A stretch of DNA of 64,000 bases from Rhinopomastus cyanomelas (Eukaryota > Chordata > Aves > Bucerotiformes > Rhinopomastidae), in contig VXBP01002421.1 in assembly GCA_013400115.1 (NCBI GenBank), positions 124,001-188,000 of the forward strand, in the 5' to 3' direction. This document shows, piece by piece, positions 55,473 through 64,000 of the stretch. The number at the start of each line of letters is the position of its first letter. Position 1 is the stretch's first letter. A program made the translations under genes and the position numbers. A model generated the notes under the pieces. It was not told the DNA's origin, did not search any database, and worked only from the letters and a program-made list of their open reading frames with translations.

Positions 55473-57383
55473 TACAGAATATTCCCATCTTCCCTGTCAC
55501 CTGTTACTTCAAGGCCTTCAGCACCATCATCACTTCATCACTTTACAGTGTAAATACCCTATCATCTGCCCTGTGAGGAAAGAGACTGCTGTTGTACCCA
55601 TGTGAAACTGCATGACAAGAGTGTGACATCCAAGGATGCACTGAAAATCTGAGCAGGTCAGGAAGAGAACCCGCATCTCCCAAGTTCCAGCCTTTCTTTA
55701 AGGCCACTGGACTTTTAGTAGAGGACGTCTGCCCTAGTCTAATGACATTTTCAACACATACATTTAAAATCTCAAGAATAAAACACACAAAGAAATCTGA
55801 TCCTTTGTGTTACTCAGAATTTAGAAAGAAAAGGCATTAACTGTTTTACTCTCACATGTTAATTGCTGCCTTTACGAAGCCGTAGTTTAGTGCCAGAAGC
55901 TCTGTGTTTCATGTCTAAGTTTCCTTCACATACAGGTGCAATCAGCATCCAGCAATTTTGTAAGAAATCACAGTAAATCTTATAAAAAGGACAGAGAGGA
56001 GACAATTTGCTCATCTGTGGCCTGGCTGAAGCTTTTTTTAAAGAGCTCATGGGTGAGAGGGGCCAGAAACTCAAGCTACTCCCCCTGTTCCTCCTTGTCC
56101 CAGCAAGCTCCCTCATTGTGGGAAGTCGTGCAGGAACCAAACAAAGGCACGTTAAAAAAAAACCTATCTGGAACTGCAGAACAAAAAAGGAAAGCACACT
56201 GGGAATCTGGATAAAAATATCTGTGCAATTAATGTGGAAGAAGAAAATGAGAAAATGTAAGGCTCAGAAAAATCCTTCTTCTCTGTTGTTTGAGGCAATA
56301 GGGATTTAGTGAAGAATTAGCTTCCATCAGAAGGTGAAGGAGTAAGAGTGCTGTCAAAGAGAAAAAACATGTCAGAGCCAGCACCTTCACTTGGCCTGTG
56401 ATGTCAGCCTGCCTGTGTAATGCTGTGAAGTCAGCGGTAGGGTCAGCCCAGTGCCTGGGAGACAGCAGATGTGGCTCGCTTTCACAGAAAAGCCTCGAGA
56501 CAGTGGGAAAACCAAAGGACGCTTGCGCAAAGGCTGTGGTCTCCTGATCTGCCCCTTGCCGCCGAGGGGAAGGACGGGGCTGAAGGGGCAGTCTGAGACA
56601 CTGCTGCAAGAACATAGTAAGGGAAGCCAAACTAGGTCCAGAGGCCAGAGGAGCCCAGAAGGAGATATGAGGAACGAATCCTTCTGAACATGAATGTACA
56701 GGAATCATTCTTGGGCCAAAAGTGTGGGTCCTGAAATGATTCTCCAAGGCTAAGAAAGTGATCAGAGTACAAAAGGGATTTGCTAATAGAACCCCTGGCT
56801 ACAACAAGGCAAAAATGCAGACTTCTTAGCTCAACCTCAGTTCAGGATTAAGGAGACTCAAAAGATGACTGAAGATACTTCTTTAAGGATTATTGCAGTT
56901 CAAAGTGTGAATGGAGCTTTAAATGACTTGCTAAATATAAATGCAGAAGCCTCATAGGTCAGGAGGGTGATTTTTGTGTGTGCCTGCATCTGGGACTAGA
57001 CGATATCTCGTTAAATCCCTGCCCCTCATTTGCAAAGACAGGATTATATCCCTAACCTCTTGAAGCTGAGGTAAATGGGAGTATCTTCCAGACTGGGCTG
57101 AGCTGTATTCTGCCCTCAGAGCTATTGGCCTTGCAGTCGTCTAAGTCTGATGTGAGAATTTTAATAGAGAGACCGGCTGTGATTTCCATAAATTAAATCT
57201 CCTTGCAAGGAGGATATTTATTAAATCTCACAGCATTTCTTGGATTCTTTTCTCCCTGAAGACACCTGGTAGGGCTTCTCTTTGAGCCTCATGGCTGGAT
57301 TTTGAAGGCAATTTTATCCTCCGTTATTTGCAGATACATGTCAGCAGGTTAATGGGAAGGTACGGAGAAGAAAGGACACGCTA
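55473..57383. other. unique stretch, no gene seen
   Basis: About 1.9 kb. A 172-codon minus-strand frame (56229-56747) and a 112-codon one (55859-56197) are open but unrecognised, and plus-strand frames overlap them. No repeat was identified. Confidence 0.5.
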
Positions 57384-57650
57384 TCTTGACTCTTTGTCCT
57401 TTCAGAGGTCCTTAGAGGCTACTAAACCAAGTGCACACCTCTCACAAATCTGGAGACAAAGTAATACAGCCTGAACGGAAAAGCATTGCCTTTACAGAGA
57501 TCTAGGAAGGGTTCCGATCCAAGCGTGAGTTGACGACTGAACCACAGAATATACAGCTTTGATTTAGGAGCTGAGAAGCCAGTTGTCCATCAGTATCCAC
57601 CACACATGCACAAAATGCCCCAAGAGTTTCATGGTGACTTCACGATGAGA
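57384..57650. repeat. unclassified interspersed repeat, copy 2
   Basis: Homologous to 47925-48190 (see that entry), in the same orientation. It has a six-base insertion near 57592 relative to copy 1, and its right end extends past the point where copy 1 meets a CR1. The best-conserved part is 57422-57627. On the minus strand the aligned frame ends FVRGVHLV plus stop. Class unknown: a DNA transposon, LTR fragment or old SINE-like element are all possible. Confidence 0.7.
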
Positions 57651-58083
57651 TGTGAAAGATCTATGTGACAAATCATGGCAAAAGAAGCTAAAGCTAATGT
57701 TTACCACCCCTGAGAGGAGCATTAAACTCTGCAGAAGAGAAATCAGGAATACAATCCAGTCAGCCGTGTGCCACCAGTGTTTTTGCCAGCTCCTGTTGGC
57801 ACAGCTGGGACGTACAGTCCCCACCATTACCATTGTCTGAAAAAACAATGACATCAGAGGAAGGAGCATTGCTGAGAGAAGTTTTGTGCCAACTAAATAG
57901 CTAAGGGAAGCTATAATGAACTAAGGAGGTGGGTTATGAGTGTTTCCACTGTCTGGAAGATTACAGATTGCATTGGTTGACCACTTTTACTGAACACAGA
58001 AGTCATCTGAAAAAAACCCTAATTGTTTATATCCTACACTGGTCAGCCAGAAAGAGTTACAGCTCATGATTCCTCAGACTATG
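57651..58083. other. short unique stretch
   Basis: About 0.4 kb. It may include the right end of the unclassified repeat, whose boundary cannot be fixed from two copies. No gene was seen. Confidence 0.45.
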
Positions 58084-58511
58084 TGGAGCTGGGCAGGTTT
58101 AGTTTGGAAAAGAAAAGGCTGAGGGGGGACTTCACTGCCCTCTACAACTACCTGAAAAGAGGTTGTACAGGGGTGGGTTTGGTCTCTTCTGCTTCGTAAC
58201 TAATGACTAAACCAGGGGAAATGTCCTGAAGTTGAGGCGGGGGAGGTTTGCATGGGGTATTAGGAAGAAACTCTTTACCAAAAGAGTGGTGAGGCACTGG
58301 AACGGTCTTCCCAGGGAGGTGGGTGAGTCACCATTCCTGGAGGTTTTTGAGAAAGGTGTAGCCACGGTGCTTCATGCCCTGCTGTAGAGGCAGGCGTGTA
58401 GGGGGTTAGTTTGTGTTTGTGGGTCTATCAGGTGTTTAGGTTTTTTGCTGTTGTGATCATGGTTGGACTCTGTGATCTAGGAGATCCTTTCCATGATCAT
58501 TCTGTGATTTC
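58084..58511 (+). mobile_element. CR1 LINE, GTAGGGGGTT-tail group
   Basis: It reads [27 protein letters not shown], a frame break in the SQVTND block, [38 protein letters not shown] and a stop. The long 3' UTR contains GTAGGGGGTTAGTTTGTGTT, a T-rich part and GATCTAGGAGATCCTTTCC. It lacks one octamer at the end. Same group as 37949-38412 and 8782-8932. Confidence 0.93.
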
Positions 58512-60980
58512 TTGTGTAAAACAGGATAAATATCCCTAGCTCACCATGTCTCAGAGTTGTTCTGAGGATATGTCTGTGAAGTGGTGACTGAAAACAACCT
58601 CTTCACGGCACAGTGTAAGGCTTCCTGGCTGCATTCAACATGTCTGTAGGACACTTGCCTTGCTCAGAGCTGGCCTGCTAAGTTGCCAAGCACTTCACAG
58701 TGCCGTGGAGACCCACAGTATGACACTGTTGCTGGGAGTACTGGGAAGAAATATGTACGAGACAAATACCAGTTGTGCCTTCAACGCGGGATTCAGCTTG
58801 TGGACAGGATACGAGGAACAGAGATTCATGGAGAATGAGGACACTAAGGATGAGCATGACTGTATATTCAGTCCATGGCTGTATGAGGTAGTAAGTCCAA
58901 CCCTAGGACAAGAGCAAACTCATCCCAGGACCAGAGCAAACTGCCTGCATGATGCACAGTGCTGAAACGGTACCGACTTACTCTGCTGTGTCAAACGCTT
59001 TTTAAAGAAGTGAAGGGACACTCTGTCCTGGCAGACTGTATGTCATGCACAGTCTGCCTGTGCTTCACCGACTCCATGGTGAGTCAAGTATGGTCTGTCC
59101 TACCACGGCTGGTCCAGTCCCCTAATATGAACGTAACACGTCCTAAATGCCGTCTCCTGAGCTTCGGCTGAGCTAATTAAAATGTGGTTGTATGTCTGCA
59201 TCTGATCCAGATGACATTTGTAGCACAATGTGCAGGCCACACATCAATGAGCATGGAGCCACCGTTCAGGTTCGTCTGTTGCTGCTGCAGAGTGTGGGTT
59301 CCTCAGACCAAACAGCTTGTGGTCCTGTGACTGGAGATTACACCACAGTGTCTTACCTCCAATAGGGAACAGAGGTTCCATAGGTAGCCCTAAGCCCAGT
59401 GTTTCCTATCTGTGCGTGCCTGATACGGTGCCCTTGGTAATGCTCTTTTTGTGTGTCTTCTGATCATAAGTCTACGTTTGGGAGCGTTTTCCACGCAGTA
59501 CTGGGGTATTTTGTCTGTAACCCTCTAACAGTGTGCTTTTGTGTCTTCCTCTGCAGAGCGTTCGCTACTACTGTGTTTTCAATCCTTAGCAATCAGTTCT
59601 GCTGTGAAACAAAGCAGCCTAAGACATGACTGCTTAAGCATCTACGATAATGAGACTAAATGTTTTGGCACTGAGGCGCTATTGTAAACAGAGCTTCCTT
59701 TGTCGCGGATTCCTCCTGGAAGTTATTGAGATCTCCTATCAGTATTTCTTGTTGAGTTTTAAAACAGACTGTCTCCTTTATTACCTGTATCCCTAGCGAT
59801 TCTCTTTGTCATTCAACAAATTAATAACACAGGTGTGTTGGAAGCCAGTCTTGCATCTGAACTTGAGGGTGACTTTCACCACAACACAGTTCAGTTACGC
59901 ACTGTGTCAGCGGCCAGGTGCTGGGACCAACCTGGAACAAATACTCAGCTGTTTTGTTACAGGGCTGTTGGAAGTGAGGCTGCGTCCATGCCTCTGCCAG
60001 GAAGAGATGAGGAGCCTTTGCCACTGAGACACTGCTCCCTACTTCTCTAACCACAGGCTGCTGGTGACTGTCGTTCCATTAGAAGCTACAGCAGCTGGCC
60101 TGATTTTCAAATGGGAGCTTGCCCTTGGTAAGGCAAAAAACCCTTCTCTCTGCGAATTGAGTGCACTCTTCAATAAATGCAGCAGCTCTCCAGAGTGGTG
60201 TCAGGTTAGGGGGTGGTGATGGTGCAGGGAAGGAGGGAGGAAAAGGTAGATGCAGCAGTCACTGAAGACCTTGCTGTCTTCGTGTTCTTCATATTGATGA
60301 ACTATGGCCTCCATTTCAAGCATTAAAGAGCAACAACGTGCTGTGAGTAACCACTAAAGGATGTGTGCAAAGTGCTTGGAGATCCTTGCAGATATCTCGC
60401 AGAAAAATGTCCTTGAACAGCAGACATCTCTCTGTTCTTACCCTGCACAATTTTCTAGCCAGACAGCAATAGAGTTGTTACAGGTCATGGCAAGCCTTAG
60501 AGCATGAACTCCTGCTTGGGAGGAAGATGCCTGGCTCATGTAAGAGTGTTTTGAGAAAAGGAAGGAGGATGGGTTGTTAGGTTGCAGATATTTTTCTGTT
60601 GCTTAATTGCAAGAAGGTGGAGAGCAGACTCACAGCTACAGGTCAGGCTTTTGACCCTGTTCAGTACGCAGTGGGCTGAGCAACTTTTGTCTGGCAGACT
60701 GCAAGTGTTGAGAGCAGAAAGGCTATAATTTACAGTTACTAGCTTAAATGTTAGAATTCTCCCATTCCATCATAGTTGTTAGTTGTCACTCTTCTCCCCC
60801 AGCTCAGCTGTCCCATCTGTGGTGCTGGCACAAGCATTTGTGTCATCGTACTGTGAACCAGATAGCCATTTTGAGGGGAAAATTGTTCTTCCTCCTGAGC
60901 TAAGTCAGCAGCCAAGCAGCTGAGTCACATGCCTAAGCACTGGGGTCAGCTCATGCAAGAGTGAGGTGTGGGATTGTGGA
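58512..60980. other. unique stretch, no gene seen
   Basis: About 2.5 kb with a small imperfect tandem repeat at 58901-58944. Open frames are about 101 codons or shorter and unrecognised. Confidence 0.5.
58901..58944. repeat. two-copy imperfect tandem repeat
   Basis: CCCTAGGACAAGAGCAAACT is followed at once by CCCAGGACCAGAGCAAACT after CAT, a 23-base period with two mismatches or indels. Probably a small slippage duplication. Confidence 0.7.
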
Positions 60981-61316
60981 TGAATCATAGAATCATAGAA
61001 TCATTAGGGATTGAAAGGGACCTCGAAAGATCATCTAGTCCAATCCCCTGCCACAGCAGGATCAGCTAGACCAAGTCACACAGGAACACAGCCAGGTGGG
61101 TCTTGAACATCTCCAGTGAAGGAGACTCCACAACCTCCCTGGGCAGCCCGTTCCAGTGCACCGTCACCCTCACTGGGAATAAGTTCCTTCTGATATTTAT
61201 ATGGAACCTTTTATGTTCCAGCTTGCACCCATTGCCCCTCTTCCTATCACTAGGTGACATTGAGAAGAGCCTGGCTCCATCCTCCTGACACCCACCCTTC
61301 AAATATTTATAGACTA
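60981..61316 (-). mobile_element. CR1 LINE 3' end, VFLCDL group, well preserved
   Basis: The minus strand keeps one frame of 78 codons: [60 protein letters not shown] and [16 protein letters not shown] with stop. The tail is complete, with two perfect ATTCTATG octamers. Good preservation suggests a recent copy. Confidence 0.96.
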
Positions 61317-62221
61317 AAGGTGAGCAACACCAAGGCTTTTTACATCAAGTTAAGTAGCAGCAGTGTCTCAGCTGAACCAGATTCAAAAAGAGAGATGAAC
61401 CCTTGCCTATCTTCTGGAAGTCTTGGCTTCCATGTTTTTAAAAGACCAATTAACAGAAAAAATGCACCACAAATTGACAGCTAATTACAGTCAAGAGAGA
61501 AAAGGAGGAAGGGAAAGCATAAACTGAGCAGCAGGATCTTAGAAAAGCATTTTCTGTTGCTGAAATGTGTCTATAAAGGAATGCACAAGAGATGGGCCTC
61601 CTTCAGTGGATCCCCTGATTTGGCTGCAATTTCTCTGCTCTCATAAGACTCATAAGACTGATAGACAGAAGAGACACACCATCATTCCCATGCATCAAGT
61701 GTCCAAAGACAGTTCTGTTGTGATGGGATAGGTCATCATCTACAAGGAATTATTCAGCCCCTCTGCAGTGAAATTCACATTGGTTTTAGGGGCATTTGAA
61801 GTGGGAGCTCAGTGAGGATGGAGTTGCTTTTATGACTAGAAGAAATGGGGTAAGAATAAGGAGAAAAGAGGGAAGAGAAGTGGGAATCAGTTGTGGAGGA
61901 ATACTGGTCTGAAAGGATTGGAGAGGATGAGGTAAGGGCAAAGTCTCCTTTGAGAAAAATGCCTACATTAAAACTGGAAGAATGTGGCTGACATTGTGAG
62001 GACAGGTTTGAGCTTGTGTCTGCTCATGCCACCCTCCCATGCAACAACCTGTCTACCTGGCCCTTTGCAAAGTGTAGTTTTTCTTTTTTCCATACAAGTC
62101 TGTATTGCTCTGCAGTAGAAGACAGAAGACTCCCAACAGCTTTTGAAAGGCAGACAAACCTGTACAGTTACTGGTGGGTTTGCAGAACCCTTATTTTTGG
62201 GGTAGCTTTTGGAAGTGTGGG
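61317..62221. other. unique stretch, no gene seen
   Basis: About 0.9 kb without recognised features. Open frames run into the adjacent CR1 and are not meaningful on their own. Confidence 0.5.
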
Positions 62222-63101
62222 GACAAAAGTCAGCAAGTTTGCTGATGACACAAAGCTGGGAGGAGTGGCTGATACCCCAGCAGGCTGTGCTGCCATTCCG
62301 TGGGACCTGGACAGGCTGGAGAGTTGGGCAAAGAGACATTGAATGAACAAGGACAGTGTAGAGTCTGGCATCTGAGCAAGAACAACCCCAGGTACCAGTA
62401 TAGGCTGGGGACTGACCTGTTGGAGAGCAGTGTAGGAGAAAGGGACCTGGGGGTCCTGGTGGACAGCAGGATGACCATGAGCCAGCAATGTGCGCTCTTG
62501 GCCAAGAAGGCCAATGGCATCCTGGAGTGGATCAGAAAAGGGGTGGTTAGTAGATGAAGAGAGATTCTCCTTCCCCTCTACTCTGCCCTGGTGAGACCAC
62601 ATCTGGAGTATTGTGTCCAGTTCTGGGCTCCATAGTTGCAGAACCACACAGAACTGCTGGAGACAGTCCAGCACACAAAGATTATGAAGGAGTGGAACAT
62701 CTCCCTGATGAGGAAAGGCTGAGGGAGTTGGGTTTCTTTAGGTTTGAAAAAAGGAGACTGAGGGGTGATCCTTTAATGTTTATAAATATGCAAAGGGTGG
62801 TTGTGAGGAGGATGGAGTCAGGCTCTGCTCAGTGTCATCCAATGATAGGACAAGGGCCAATGGTTGTGAGCTGGAACATAGGAGATTCCACATAAATATG
62901 AGAAGGAACTTCTTCACAGGGAGGGTGACAGAGCACTGGAACAGGCTGCCCAGGGGAGTTGTGGAGTCTCCTTCTCTAGAGATGTTTAAAACCTACCTGG
63001 ATGTGTTCCTGTGTGATATGATCTAGGTGATCCTGCTGTGGCAGGGGCATTACACTGGATGATCTTTAGAGGTCTTTAGAACTATCTCTAATGTTCTGTG
63101 A
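62222..63101 (+). mobile_element. CR1 LINE with RT FADD box, VFLCDL group
   Basis: The longest CR1 reading of this group in the window. SKFADDTKLGGVADTPAGCA (reverse transcriptase catalytic Asp pair) is followed by [80 protein letters not shown] (frame-shifted [14 protein letters not shown]), [60 protein letters not shown] and [13 protein letters not shown]. The 3' end stops at AATGTTCTGTG without a second octamer. Two or more frameshifts are present. Confidence 0.96.
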
Positions 63102-63735
63102 GAAGGAGGGACAGCCCTTGCAACGCCAAAAATGTATCTTTTGTTTTTAATTGACTAGTGTGCTGCAGCTGTACACGGCTAGTCTGCTACCCCAAATACG
63201 ACTGTGTTTCAGGATCAGGAACAGTCCTCGTAACACCCTGGGGGATCCCGTGGGATGGGATGCACTGGGCCAGTGGGAGAATTGTGCAGCGCTTGTCCTT
63301 TCATTGCAGCTCTGTCCCTGCTCATGGAGTCAGCTTGCTCTTCTGACTGGTCTCCCCACAGCCCGGTTCTGTAGGATTTCTGCAGCAACTCTGTAGGAAT
63401 TTTGCATGGCTTTCAAGGGATTTGAGCGTTGCGAGCTGGTTCTCCCTTGTGTTTCTCCTTTATTGCTTGCGTGCTTTTGCTTTGCGCCTCCTTTCCTCCA
63501 CCGCGTTGCTCGTTGATTTGCACTCCCTGTGTGCCTTGTGTCAAGGCTGTGAGCTGCGACTCAGTGCAGAGAACTGGTTGTGCTGCCACACTGGGGGGAA
63601 AGAGCTCTGATTCAGAGACAAGGGAGTCATGTTTTAAAGGAGACACCATGTATTCCGCAGCTTCATGTTTGTACAGTGCAGCGTACAAATACTGTCAGCT
63701 TTGACACGAGTGTGACTCCTACTGTTTATGACAAA
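63102..63735. other. unique stretch, no gene seen
   Basis: About 0.6 kb between CR1 copies. Overlapping open frames of 60-91 codons, none recognised. Confidence 0.5.
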
Positions 63736-64000
63736 GCATAGAACCATAGAGTCATTTCATTTGATAAAAACTTTTAAGATCATCAGGTCCAACCATATAC
63801 CCTACTCTACCAAGTCCACTGTCAGACCCACCACTAAACCATGTTCCCTGACACCACATTGATGCAGCTTTTGAACATGACCAGGGATGGCAACCCAACC
63901 ACCTCCCTGGGCAGCCTAGTCCAAGGCCTGGCAATCTTTTCAGTGCAAAATTATTCCTAATATCCAAACTAAACTTCTCCTGGAACAGCTTGAGACCCTT
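63736..64000 (-). mobile_element. old CR1 3' fragment, cut by window edge
   Basis: Antisense CATAGAACCATAGAGTCATT, AAGATCATCAGGTCCAACCA, then ACCAGGGATGGCAACCCAACC, CCTCCCTGGGCAGCCTAGTCC and AATTATTCCTAATATCC, matching the CR1 C-terminal and tail region of the older group. The minus strand includes a degraded LGLGCPGRWLG part. The element continues past 64000. Confidence 0.88.

Noticed and set aside
58884..58905. TGAGGTAGTAAGT resembles the start of let-7
   Set aside because: Only about twelve bases match, and the following sequence contains no complementary arm to form a precursor hairpin.
62168..62674. 168-codon minus-strand open frame
   Set aside because: Antisense shadow of the CR1 copy at 62222-63101.
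1..64000. CRISPR arrays, rRNA, tRNA, bacterial operons
   Set aside because: No regularly spaced repeats, no tRNA cloverleaf or rRNA blocks, and no ribosome-binding-site gene organisation were seen. The regular repeats present are CR1 octamers.

Overview
The window reads as vertebrate, specifically avian, nuclear DNA. The main evidence is about 30 copies of the CR1 (chicken repeat 1) non-LTR retrotransposon. These carry the CR1 ORF2 C-terminus ([42 protein letters not shown]) and the diagnostic 3' ends made of ATTCTATG / ATTCTGTG octamers with no poly(A). By my hand tally CR1 covers about 11-12 kb of the 63.5 kb of called sequence, close to 19%. That is well above what I would expect for a chicken-like genome and fits a CR1-rich bird lineage such as woodpeckers and their relatives. 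The lineage call is inference, not proof. No bacterial operon, rRNA, tRNA, CRISPR array or intact cellular gene was found.

Layout: CR1 copies occur on both strands at 1-131, 2811-3515, 8782-8932, 13334-14190, 15708-16016, 17592-18021 (nested), 18526-19482 (containing a 463-base assembly gap), 21299-21644, 22848-23070, 25727-25831, 26746-26866, 27431-27573, 29500-30134, 31109-31580, 36288-37346 (nested), 37949-38575 (two abutting), 46460-46835, 48191-48530, 49148-49723, 51586-52184, 53585-53875 (two), 54180-55472 (nested), 58084-58511, 60981-61316, 62222-63101 and 63736-64000. Almost all are 5'-truncated, as usual for CR1. Several groups can be told apart by their 3' tails and C-terminal residues: a dominant group ending VFLCDL(V/I), a group ending ALASLI with a composite tail, a group ending LGDMV, a group with a GTAGGGGGTTAGTTTGTG tail, and several older divergent groups.

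The DNA between CR1 copies is AT-moderate and looks intergenic or intronic. It holds microsatellite-like and low-complexity tracts: a CT tract at 42543-42690, a GA tract at 31678-31746, an AT-rich hairpin-prone tract at 34087-34213 and an 18-bp minisatellite at 10071-10141. It also holds two copies of a non-CR1 interspersed repeat that I cannot classify (47925-48190 and 57384-57650). A few short open segments are bounded by good splice signals, the best at 39448-39573 on the plus strand. They may be exons of an unidentified gene, but none is recognised and chance pseudo-exons are expected at this frequency.

The most informative content is the CR1 history. Three nested insertions give a relative order of activity. 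Two ALASLI copies share the same fused 3' tail, which suggests a chimeric lineage that amplified after acquiring the 3' end of the dominant group. Three undetermined-base sites (13875, 18909-19371, 31747) mark assembly trouble, two of them inside CR1.
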